DNA of 5,205 nt from Anaerobacillus sp. Lineage in GTDB: Bacteria; Bacillota; Bacilli; Bacillales; Anaerobacillaceae. The stretch spans positions 1-5,205 of the forward strand of contig SKSA01000118.1 in NCBI GenBank assembly GCA_007118195.1, in the 5' to 3' direction. The position numbers and the translations under genes were made by a program. How positions within the stretch are numbered: position 1 is the first letter of the stretch; every line of letters starts with the position of its first letter. The notes under the pieces are model-generated. The model made no database searches, was not told where the DNA came from, and worked only from the letters and a program-made list of their open reading frames with translations. Below are positions 1 to 5,034 of the stretch, piece by piece.

Positions 1-815
1 ACATCCGTAAAGTTGGAAATTTTCGGATAGCGTATCACTGCAATATCAATGTCCTTTGTTTGATCTTCGTCAGCCTTATATTGATCGAGAATGACCGAAT
101 CTTCCGCTTCGATATTTAAGTTTGATAAATAAGGGATCACTCCAAGAACTGGCTTGCCCGTATACTGTTCAAACCATGTTAATCCTGGTTCTAAAAGTTT
201 AATATCACCATGGAATTTATTGATGATCACACCAATCACTCGATCACGATCTTCACAAGACAACAGCTGTAGTGTTCCTACTAAGCTAGCAAAAACGCCC
301 CCTTTATCAATATCACCAACAAGAATTACCGGTGCATCTGCAATGTTAGCCACGCGCATATTCACAAGTTCACGATCATTTAAGTTCACTTCTGCTGGGC
401 TACCCGCCCCCTCAATGACGATTCGTTCATATTGATTCGATAAAGAGCTGAGTGCTTCTTCAATAAGCTGTAACCCTTGATAAAAAAACTCTTTTCGATA
501 TTCGCCTGCTTGCATATTTCTGTACGGCTTGCCATGAACGACAATTTGCGACTCATTTTCACGATTCGGTTTGATTAAAATCGGATTCATATCCGTAGTT
601 GCAATCACACCGGCAGCCTCGGCCTGAACCCCTTGGGCCCTCCCTATTTCTTTACCGTCAATCGTAATGTAAGAATTTAAAGCCATGTTTTGTGATTTGA
701 ATGGGGAAGTTCTGTATCCATCTTGTGAAAATATTCTACAAAAGGCAGTTACTAATACACTTTTCCCTGAATCTGAATGAGTACCTTGGATCATAAGAGG
801 TAGAGCTTTACGCAT
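1..815 (-). CDS. cobQ: Cobyric acid synthase CobQ/CbiP, N-terminal part (cut by window edge)
   Basis: This is the glutamine-dependent amidase that converts adenosylcobyrinate a,c-diamide to adenosylcobyrate by amidating side chains b, d, e and g, using ATP; it is cytosolic. The reading frame is open for 271 codons to the window start, about half of the usual roughly 500 residues. Visible features are the family N-terminus (MRKALPLMIQGTHSDSGKS) with a P-loop-like GTHSDSGKS at residues 11-19, FKSQNMALNS at 39-48, EGAGSPAEVNL at 135-145, and GDIDKGGVFASL at 167-178, all typical of the dethiobiotin-synthetase-like ATPase domain. The C-terminal glutaminase domain lies outside the window. The ATG at 815 is preferred because it gives the family N-terminus and lies 10 bases after AGGAG. 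An ATG at 821 would leave only 4 bases. It overlaps the cbiA stop by 8 bases, which suggests translational coupling and control by the same riboswitches. Confidence 0.95.
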   Translation of the reverse strand, partial: MRKALPLMIQGTHSDSGKSVLVTAFCRIFSQDGYRTSPFKSQNMALNSYITIDGKEIGRAQGVQAEAAGVIATTDMNPILIKPNRENESQIVVHGKPYRNMQAGEYRKEFFYQGLQLIEEALSSLSNQYERIVIEGAGSPAEVNLNDRELVNMRVANIADAPVILVGDIDKGGVFASLVGTLQLLSCEDRDRVIGVIINKFHGDIKLLEPGLTWFEQYTGKPVLGVIPYLSNLNIEAEDSVILDQYKADEDQTKDIDIAVIRYPKISNFTD

Positions 816-2184
816 ATACATTTTTCTCCTTACATTTTTGTATCCAGTTTTCTACCATTTGAGGACAAGAGGCAAAATGAAAATGTGTGTAACCCGCAAC
901 TAGATTTAGAGCCATATATCCTTCAGAAGTGACGCCACGCATCCCTTTTGTTTCATATGCAAAAGGAATTTCTTTTTTGGAATGAAAAGTAGAATAGTGA
1001 AACTCATGTCCTTTCGCTTTAATCCCATTTAATAAAAGGAAGTTCCCATCTTTCCCACTAATCTCACGATAGCCAAGAGCAGCTAGTTTAGTTTGCATTT
1101 CTACTTTTCCAGGAATGATTCCGACCATTTCATACTCTTTTTGATTCGTTGTTACTATCGCTTCGGTTAAATACATAAACCCTCCACATTCAGCTAAGGT
1201 GGGCATTCCCGCTTCAATCGCTACCTTGATCGATTCTTTTACTTCATTTTCTTTTGCAAGATTATCGACAAATTCTTCCGGAAAGCCTCCACCAAGGTAT
1301 AAACCATCGACATTTGCTGGTAATACCTCACCTGCCAAAGGAGAAAAATAAATGAGCTCTGCTCCGTGTGCTTCTAGCAACTCTAAGTTTTCTTGATAAT
1401 AAAAGTTAAATGCGGCATCCTTCGCAACAGCGATACGACAAGTTGTCTCTGCTTTTTTTTGAAAGAGTGAGAGAGTATCATCCATTTCTAAAGGATCTGT
1501 TTTAGAGAGCTCAAGCAAGTGTTCAATATTGATGGTTTCAAGAATTAAGTCACCTAAACGATCAAAAAATCCGTCAAGCTCACCTCGTTCAATCGATGGA
1601 ATTAATCCTAGGTGTCTTTCTGGAATTTCAATATCGATTTCACGCTGTAAATAACCGATCACCGGAACTTGACACTCTTGTTCAATCGCGGTTTTTACAA
1701 GCTGAAAATGCCCCTCACTACCTACACGATTGGCAATGACACCTACTACGTTCACCTCTTCAGATAAACACTGAAATCCTTTGACAATGGCTGCTGCACT
1801 GCGAGCCATACTTGCACAATTAACGACAAGGATGACTGGGCTATTGGTAACAACACTAATATCGGCGGTGCTTCCTTTATCGCTCCTTGGATCTTTCCCA
1901 TCATAAAAGCCCATCACCCCTTCTATAATGGATATATCCGCTCCTATGCTTCCGTTCTTTAGTATCCCTTTCACGATTTCTTCATTTAACATCCAACTAT
2001 CGAGATTTCGTGATGTTCTTTTTGTGACAGCCGTATGATAAGTAGGATCAATATAATCAGGACCACATTTAAATCCTTGAACAACCAACCCCTTTTTTTT
2101 CAATGCCGCCATTAACCCAATCGTTATCGTCGTTTTTCCTACTCCGCTATCAGTTCCTGCGATGACGATGCGTCGTTCTGTCAT
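808..2184 (-). CDS. cbiA: Cobyrinate a,c-diamide synthase CbiA (CobB family)
   Basis: The product amidates side chains a and c of cobyrinate with ATP and glutamine, a cytosolic step in the adenosylcobalamin pathway. At 458 residues it is of normal family length. The N-terminal ATPase domain shows the P-loop GTDSGVGKTT at residues 10-19, then FKCGPDYIDP at 38-47 and IIEGVMGFYDG at 86-96. The C-terminal class I glutaminase-like domain shows YLGGGFPEEF at 296-305, the nucleophile C333 in LAECGGF, GHEFHYS at 392-398, and a final THFHF motif (434 or 436 the probable catalytic His). The ATG at 2184 follows AAAGGGGG with a 7-base gap. The name CbiA rather than CobB assumes the early-cobalt route usual in Bacilli; the sequence cannot tell the two substrates apart. 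A riboswitch terminator ends only a few bases before the RBS, so expression should fall when B12 is plentiful. The downstream partner cobQ overlaps its end. Confidence 0.96.
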   Translation of the reverse strand: MTERRIVIAGTDSGVGKTTITIGLMAALKKKGLVVQGFKCGPDYIDPTYHTAVTKRTSRNLDSWMLNEEIVKGILKNGSIGADISIIEGVMGFYDGKDPRSDKGSTADISVVTNSPVILVVNCASMARSAAAIVKGFQCLSEEVNVVGVIANRVGSEGHFQLVKTAIEQECQVPVIGYLQREIDIEIPERHLGLIPSIERGELDGFFDRLGDLILETINIEHLLELSKTDPLEMDDTLSLFQKKAETTCRIAVAKDAAFNFYYQENLELLEAHGAELIYFSPLAGEVLPANVDGLYLGGGFPEEFVDNLAKENEVKESIKVAIEAGMPTLAECGGFMYLTEAIVTTNQKEYEMVGIIPGKVEMQTKLAALGYREISGKDGNFLLLNGIKAKGHEFHYSTFHSKKEIPFAYETKGMRGVTSEGYMALNLVAGYTHFHFASCPQMVENWIQKCKEKNVYA

Positions 2185-2200
2185 TTTATTGCCCCCTTTC

Positions 2201-2238
2201 TAAATAAAAATGCACCTCTGGCAAAGAAGAGGTGCATT
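2201..2238 (-). terminator. Intrinsic terminator of the proximal cobalamin riboswitch
   Basis: On the minus strand an 11-bp perfect stem, AATGCACCTCT with AGAGGTGCATT, encloses an 8-base loop and is followed by a U-rich tail (TTTTTATTTA) that ends next to the cbiA ribosome binding site. It lies between the proximal aptamer and cbiA, the normal place for a transcription-terminating expression platform. The segment AGACGTGC at 2283-2276 could pair 7 of 8 bases with GCACCTCT in the 5' arm and act as antiterminator; this is inferred by eye. Confidence 0.9.
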
Positions 2239-2308
2239 AAAATACATTTGGATACAAAAGTATACAAGTGATTCAGCACGTCTACCTATAGCCCGTAAGT
2301 ATTCGTTG

Positions 2309-2490
2309 TTACAAAATAAGGCAGGTCTCCTGACTTAGGTTCTTCACTTTTATTGCGTCTTCCCAGAATGTTGCTCTAGTGACTTCTTTGCAATGAAGCT
2401 CCCCATTACAGTGGCGGGAACCGTGACGGATTTTCACCGTCTTCCCTTTTAAACGTTTCCTATAAAGGTCACGTACCTTTTTGTGATATT
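2309..2490 (-). ncRNA. Cobalamin riboswitch, proximal aptamer
   Basis: Read on the minus strand, the element shows the hallmark conserved blocks of the cobalamin aptamer in order. These are an A-rich 5' P1 strand, GGGAAgACGGTGAAAATCCG, CCCGCCACTGTAA (the B12-box core), a CTGGGAAGACG block in the peripheral domain, and AGTCAGGAGACCTGCC near the 3' end. P1 can form between ACAAAAAGG and CCTTATTTTGT. The large peripheral domain fits the adenosylcobalamin-type class I rather than the short class II. It sits about 125 bases before cbiA and is followed by an intrinsic terminator, so ligand binding should stop transcription. Confidence 0.95.
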
Positions 2491-2588
2491 TAGTTTTTCC
2501 TACAAAAAATTCATGATCGTCAACTGACTATCACCATCTATCCTGTAAAAAGGTAGACGCTAAACCTAATAAAGGCGGTGGAGCAGAG

Positions 2589-2639
2589 TTACTTCATCGT
2601 TTTTACTTCTTTGCAACGGCGCTCCGTCCCCTTTTCCAT
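2589..2639 (-). other. Possible 16-codon ORF between the two riboswitches (doubtful)
   Basis: An ATG at 2639 opens the short frame MEKGTERRCKEVKTMK, which ends at TAA. AAGGA lies 8 bases before the ATG, inside the 3' arm of the distal terminator hairpin, so it would be accessible only when that hairpin does not form. The peptide is basic (6 K/R plus acidic residues) and is not recognised. A frame this short arises easily by chance; only the placement of the Shine-Dalgarno-like sequence makes it worth recording. Confidence 0.15.
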
Positions 2640-2641
2640 AC

Positions 2642-2669
2642 AAAAAATCCTTAACACGAAGTTAAGGAT
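2642..2669 (-). terminator. Intrinsic terminator of the distal cobalamin riboswitch
   Basis: On the minus strand a 9-bp perfect stem, ATCCTTAAC with GTTAAGGAT, has the 5-base loop TTCGT and runs into TTTTTT. It lies about 80 bases downstream of the distal aptamer. The 5' arm can instead pair with an upstream segment (2718-2728), which gives a mutually exclusive antiterminator, as expected of a riboswitch platform. With only three GC pairs, its efficiency may be moderate. Confidence 0.85.
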
Positions 2670-2728
2670 GGAGAATACATATATTTACAGTTTGAAAATA
2701 AAACTATAACATCATGAATTCTATCCTT
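2664..2728 (-). promoter_or_regulatory. Predicted antiterminator stem of the distal riboswitch
   Basis: The minus-strand segment AAGGATAGAAT (2728-2718) is complementary over 11 bases to ATTCTccATCCTT (2676-2664), with a two-base CC bulge. The second strand includes six of the nine bases of the terminator 5' arm, so the two structures exclude each other. This is read directly from complementarity; the ligand dependence is inferred from the neighbouring aptamer. Confidence 0.6.
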
Positions 2729-2750
2729 CCCTCCGAAGAATAATAAAAAC

Positions 2751-2926
2751 AACTTTAAAAGCAGGTTTCCTGGCTTACGCTTCTACTTACTCTTGCTTCC
2801 TTCCCGACATTATGGTCAGTGGATTTTTGCAATTTCATCAGCGCTTACAGTAGCGGGGGCTGCATCGGTTTCTCACCGATTTCCCTATTATCTCAATACT
2901 ATTTAGTATTAAGCACTTTTAAACTT
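2751..2926 (-). ncRNA. Cobalamin riboswitch, distal aptamer
   Basis: This is a second complete cobalamin aptamer on the minus strand, upstream of the first. It shows GGGAAATCGGTGAGAAACCG, CCCGCTACTGTAA (core with T where GCCACTG is usual), the peripheral CCACTG...GTCGGGAAGG block, and AAGCCAGGAAACCTGC. P1 can form from TTTAAAAG and CTTTTAAA. Its conserved blocks match the proximal aptamer while the variable arms differ. It may therefore be an old duplication or a separately acquired element rather than a recent copy. It has its own terminator and lies just after the candidate promoter. Confidence 0.94.
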
Positions 2927-2948
2927 AAATATTTAATTTTCTAAATTC

Positions 2949-2977
2949 ATTAAACATCATTACATCTACTTTTGCAA
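2949..2977 (-). promoter_or_regulatory. Candidate sigma-A promoter of the riboswitch-cbiA-cobQ transcript
   Basis: On the minus strand TTGCAA (-35, 4 of 6) is separated by 17 bases from TTTAAT (-10, 5 of 6). Transcription would begin near 2942, about 16 bases before the 5' strand of the distal aptamer P1. The position fits a leader that contains both riboswitches. No equally good promoter was found between the two aptamers. Confidence 0.6.
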
Positions 2978-2984
2978 GGGCTTT

Positions 2985-3028
2985 CCCGAAAATTGTCGTA
3001 TATTTCGGGGGGGCTTTTCGAGAAAAGC
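2985..3028. repeat. Two adjacent small inverted repeats in the divergent intergenic region
   Basis: CCCGAAA (2985-2991) pairs with TTTCGGG (3003-3009), and GCTTTTC (3013-3019) with GAAAAGC (3022-3028). A run of seven G joins them. GGGCTTT also occurs as a direct repeat at 2978-2984 and 3011-3017. The pair lies just upstream of the -35 of the cobalamin leader and about 110 bases before the small plus-strand gene. It could be a regulator site or a terminator remnant; nothing in the sequence decides. The rest of 3029-3126 shows no gene or recognised RNA, only a weak possible plus-strand promoter (TTTAAC, 16 bases, TATAGC). Confidence 0.4.
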
Positions 3029-3139
3029 GCTAGCACCTTGGTCAGTTAAGCTACTTGATCGACTGAAATTTAACATTGAACATTTATGATTATAGCTTTT
3101 AGGGGAAATAATAAAAAAAATTAAATGGAGGTGTTAATG

Positions 3140-3274
3140 ATGGACAAAGGTTACCAAATAGCAAATCTTTCCGAGCAGGAGAAAGAAAAATTGTCTAAAG
3201 TAGAGCAAGAATTAGGAAAAGTCCTAATCGCTTGGGATAAAGATGATGTAATGGATGAAAATAAATATCAATAA
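3140..3274 (+). CDS. Small uncharacterised protein, 44 residues
   Basis: I do not recognise this gene. A strong ribosome binding site (GGAGGTG at 3127-3133) precedes two consecutive ATG codons at 3137 and 3140. The second gives an 8-base gap after GGAGG and is chosen, and the first would add one Met. The product begins MDKGYQIANLSEQEKEKLSK and ends KYQ. It is highly charged and looks largely helical (a central LSEQEKEKLSKVEQELGKV stretch with heptad-like Leu/Val spacing), followed by VLIAWDKDD and an acidic tail. It has no signal peptide, membrane segment or Cys. A terminator 37 bases after the stop makes it a probable monocistronic gene, divergent from the cobalamin operon. The combination of RBS, helix-forming composition and terminator supports a real gene; no function can be assigned. 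Confidence 0.75.
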   Translation: MDKGYQIANLSEQEKEKLSKVEQELGKVLIAWDKDDVMDENKYQ

Positions 3275-3310
3275 AGGATTAAATGCAAAAAAGGAATCAT
3301 CTTTAAACAA

Positions 3311-3345
3311 TAACAGAAACCCTTGTATCCCAAGGGTTTTTGTTA
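3311..3345 (+). terminator. Intrinsic terminator after the small plus-strand gene
   Basis: A 15-bp stem with one G-U pair, TAACAGAAACCCTTG with CAAGGGTTTTTGTTA, encloses the loop TATCC. Its core (AAACCCTTG/CAAGGGTTT) is perfect and runs into TTTTTGTT. It follows the stop codon of the 44-residue gene by 36 bases. The opposite strand has only a weak T-rich tail, so it mainly serves plus-strand transcription. Confidence 0.88.
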
Positions 3346-3381
3346 AAGAAGATATGTTAATTTACAGTTGTTGTACCACTG

Positions 3382-3415
3382 ATAAAAAAATAAACCAAGC
3401 CCAAAAGCCTGGTTT
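3382..3415 (-). terminator. Intrinsic terminator after the 82-residue gene
   Basis: On the minus strand AAACCAGGC pairs with GCTTGGTTT (9 bp, one G-U) across a 6-base loop, followed by ATTTTTTTAT. The stem begins one base after the stop codon of the upstream minus-strand gene. It faces the terminator of the convergent small gene, and the two genes thus have separate terminators. Confidence 0.88.
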
Positions 3416-3416
3416 G

Positions 3417-3665
3417 TTAGATAATTTCTTCTTCGTTATTTTCTTTCATTAAAAATTGGCGTTTGTTCATTCCTTTTGTTAAATAATTTTTCTTTGACAA
3501 GTACTGCAAATGCTGTATCGGCATAGCACCATGACCTTTTTGATCGTTAAGGGTAAACTGAATAATGTTATTAGTTTCACTAATGATGGTTAATGAGCTA
3601 GCAGAGTTAAAGTTGCCTTTTATATTTTCAGAAATTTGGTATTTTGTTCCTATTTGAATTTCCAT
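3417..3665 (-). CDS. Uncharacterised small protein, 82 residues
   Basis: I do not recognise this protein. The ATG at 3665 follows AAAAAAGGAG with a 7-base gap, a strong ribosome binding site, and an intrinsic terminator starts directly after the stop, so it is very probably a real single-gene unit. Residues 1-50 (MEIQIGTKYQISENIKGNFN, then alternating hydrophobic and polar stretches such as SLTIISETNNIIQFTLND) look beta-rich. Next come a GHGAMPIQHLQYLSKKNYL segment, a basic stretch and the acidic end ENNEEEII. There is no signal peptide, membrane segment or Cys. A poor minus-strand promoter (TTTCAT, 17 bases, TATAAA at 3708-3713) is the best upstream candidate. It lies downstream of pfkA on the same strand, separated by a large palindrome that probably stops read-through, so a shared function with PfkA is not indicated. 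Confidence 0.78.
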   Translation of the reverse strand: MEIQIGTKYQISENIKGNFNSASSLTIISETNNIIQFTLNDQKGHGAMPIQHLQYLSKKNYLTKGMNKRQFLMKENNEEEII

Positions 3666-3702
3666 TTAAGTTCTCCTTTTTTGATTTTATTATTTCACAA
3701 CC

Positions 3703-3732
3703 TTGGTTTTATATACATAATTTCCCTATAAT
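3703..3732 (+). promoter_or_regulatory. Promoter-like sequence facing the large palindrome
   Basis: TTGGTT (-35, 4 of 6), an 18-base spacer and a perfect TATAAT (-10) occur on the plus strand. Transcription would begin near 3739, just before the 117-bp palindrome, and would run antisense to the end of pfkA. There is no plus-strand gene downstream. AT-rich intergenic DNA yields such matches by chance, so this is only a candidate. Confidence 0.25.
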
Positions 3733-3742
3733 GAAATAAAAG

Positions 3743-3859
3743 AGGGGCTGCCCAAAAAGTGTCAGACACCGTTAGGCACAAAATATAGACGGATAATAAA
3801 TTTATCCGTCTATATTTTGGAAGTTTTGCCTGGTGTCGGACACTTATGGGACAGCCCCT
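3743..3859. repeat. 117-bp near-perfect palindrome (MITE-like element or giant hairpin)
   Basis: The ends are AGGGGCTG and CAGCCCCT. Inside, AAGTGTCAGACACC (3757-3770) faces GGTGTCGGACACTT (3832-3845) with one mismatch, and each of these is itself a GTGTCnGACAC palindrome. An 18-bp perfect apical stem (3779-3796 with 3802-3819) closes on the loop TAAAT. The arms differ by a few small insertions. Terminal GGGGCTGTCCC-type ends resemble those of several Firmicute insertion sequences (recalled similarity, not searched), which would fit a non-autonomous element. No clear target-site duplication is seen. On the minus strand the hairpin ends in CCCCTCTTTTATTT, so it may also serve as the pfkA terminator. 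Confidence 0.85.
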
Positions 3860-3896
3860 TATATTTAACTAAGTAATCCAAAATTACTCTTCAATA

Positions 3897-4856
3897 TTAT
3901 ATCGATAGGATGTTTGTTAACCGATATGTCTCACTATCAAAGTGTTTTTCCATGGCTAATGCTTCGGCAATACCCATATCGAAGATTTTATTATTTTTGA
4001 TTCCTAATGCGCGACTTGATTTCCCGTCGATTAGGGCATCAACTGCGTATGCTCCCATTTTACTTGCTAATATTCGGTCAAAAGAGGTCGGATTTCCACC
4101 ACGTTGGATAAAGCCTAAAACGGTGACCCTCGCTTCTATACCTACGCGCTCATAGATTTCTTTTTGTAATTCATACGCATTACTAGTTCCTTCAGCGAGC
4201 ATGATGATATTATGTAACTTTCCTCTACTTTTCCCTTGAACAAGTTTTTTACAAACGTCATTAATATCAAATTCTTCTTCAGGAACCAATACACTCTCCG
4301 CTCCACCAGCAAGTCCACTATAAAGAGCGATATCCCCGCAATCTCTCCCCATGACCTCGATAATCGTTGCTTTTTCATGAGAAGTTGAAGTATCTCTAAT
4401 TTTCGTAATGGCATCTAGTACGGTATTCACCGCTGTATCAAAGCCGATGGTAAATTCAGAATATGGAAGATCATTATCAATCGTCCCTGGGATTCCAATC
4501 GTCTTCACACCAGCTTGACTTAACTTCTCAGCACCACGAAATGAACCATCTCCACCAATAATTACAAGACCCTCAATTCCAAAGACTTGTAAAACATTGA
4601 TCGCCTTTTTTCTTCCCTCTTCCGTTTTAAATTGTTCACTTCTTGCTGTTTTAAGAATCGTTCCACCTTTATGAATAATATCAGCTACTGACGAAACATC
4701 CATGTGCTTTATTTCACCATTGATTAACCCTTCATAGCCTCTAGAAATTCCCATCACATCGATATTGTTATAAATTCCCGCTCGGACAATCGCTCTAATT
4801 GCCGCATTCATTCCAGGAGCATCGCCACCACTCGTTAAAACACCAATCTTTTTCAA
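3897..4856 (-). CDS. pfkA: ATP-dependent 6-phosphofructokinase PfkA, divergent type
   Basis: The enzyme phosphorylates fructose 6-phosphate to fructose 1,6-bisphosphate in glycolysis, normally as a cytosolic tetramer. With the TTG at 4856 the protein has 319 residues, exactly the length of Bacillus PfkA, and begins [29 protein letters not shown] lies 5 bases upstream. An in-frame ATG at 4886 would add ten unusual residues and probably lies upstream of the transcript. Family-numbered residues are conserved: G11, R72, the GGDGS at 101-105 (D103), PGTIDND with catalytic D127, M169-G170-R171, E222, R243 and R252. G104 and G124 indicate ATP rather than pyrophosphate use. Effector-site R21, R25, D59, R154, R211 and K213 are present. 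Two substrate-site positions differ: K162 for Arg and F249 for His. No pyk follows, unlike the usual pfkA-pyk pair. It may be a second, altered PFK. Confidence 0.93.
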   Translation of the reverse strand: MKKIGVLTSGGDAPGMNAAIRAIVRAGIYNNIDVMGISRGYEGLINGEIKHMDVSSVADIIHKGGTILKTARSEQFKTEEGRKKAINVLQVFGIEGLVIIGGDGSFRGAEKLSQAGVKTIGIPGTIDNDLPYSEFTIGFDTAVNTVLDAITKIRDTSTSHEKATIIEVMGRDCGDIALYSGLAGGAESVLVPEEEFDINDVCKKLVQGKSRGKLHNIIMLAEGTSNAYELQKEIYERVGIEARVTVLGFIQRGGNPTSFDRILASKMGAYAVDALIDGKSSRALGIKNNKIFDMGIAEALAMEKHFDSETYRLTNILSI

Positions 4857-4888
4857 AAGATCACTTCCTTTTTCATTTCTTAGCATCT

Positions 4889-4918
4889 ATTTTAATCTTA
4901 GTTTATTTTAATTTGCAA
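4889..4918 (-). promoter_or_regulatory. Candidate sigma-A promoter of pfkA
   Basis: On the minus strand TTGCAA (-35, 4 of 6) and TAAAAT (-10, 5 of 6) are 18 bases apart. Initiation would fall near 4882, leaving a leader of about 25 bases before the TTG start and excluding the ATG at 4886. The -35 lies 6 bases from the inner end of a long palindrome. No convincing CcpA operator was found nearby. Confidence 0.5.
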
Positions 4919-4924
4919 TGGAGT

Positions 4925-5034
4925 GAATTTCATAATTACCAAAAATGAGCCACATCACGCAATTATAGTTTGCGAATGATTTTGACGCAACTATATATCG
5001 ATCTTAGTGGCGAAAATAATGAATTATGAAATTC
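4925..5034. repeat. 110-bp imperfect palindrome with perfect 13-bp ends, upstream of pfkA
   Basis: GAATTTCATAATT (4925-4937) is the exact inverse complement of AATTATGAAATTC (5022-5034). Towards the centre, GCCAC (4949-4953) faces GTGGC, and ATAGTTTGCG faces CGCAACTAT, so the symmetry continues with gaps to the middle near 4980. The layout is like a MITE or a large cruciform. It carries no ORF, and no target-site duplication could be identified. It lies immediately upstream of the pfkA -35 hexamer and could influence that promoter. Confidence 0.75.

Noticed and set aside
154..435. Plus-strand 93-codon open frame
   Set aside because: It lies entirely antisense to cobQ, whose motifs are clear, and has no ribosome binding site or recognisable product.
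816..821. Upstream ATG (821) as the cobQ start
   Set aside because: It leaves only 4 bases after AGGAG and adds MY before the family N-terminus; the ATG at 815 fits better, though 821 cannot be fully excluded.
2491..2545. Separate promoter for the proximal riboswitch (TTGACG on the minus strand)
   Set aside because: No acceptable -10 lies 16-18 bases downstream, so a single upstream promoter is preferred.
3255..3452. Plus-strand 65-codon open frame
   Set aside because: It starts inside the small plus-strand gene in another frame, runs through two terminator hairpins and enters the opposite-strand gene.
3872..3888. Small hairpin AGTAAT/ATTACT just after pfkA as its terminator
   Set aside because: The stem is only 6 bp, AT-rich and without a proper U-tract; the large palindrome beyond it is a better terminator.
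3910..4155. Plus-strand 81-codon open frame
   Set aside because: It is antisense to pfkA and a shadow of its codon pattern.
4142..4414. Minus-strand 90-codon open frame
   Set aside because: It overlaps pfkA in another frame and has low-quality composition and no RBS.
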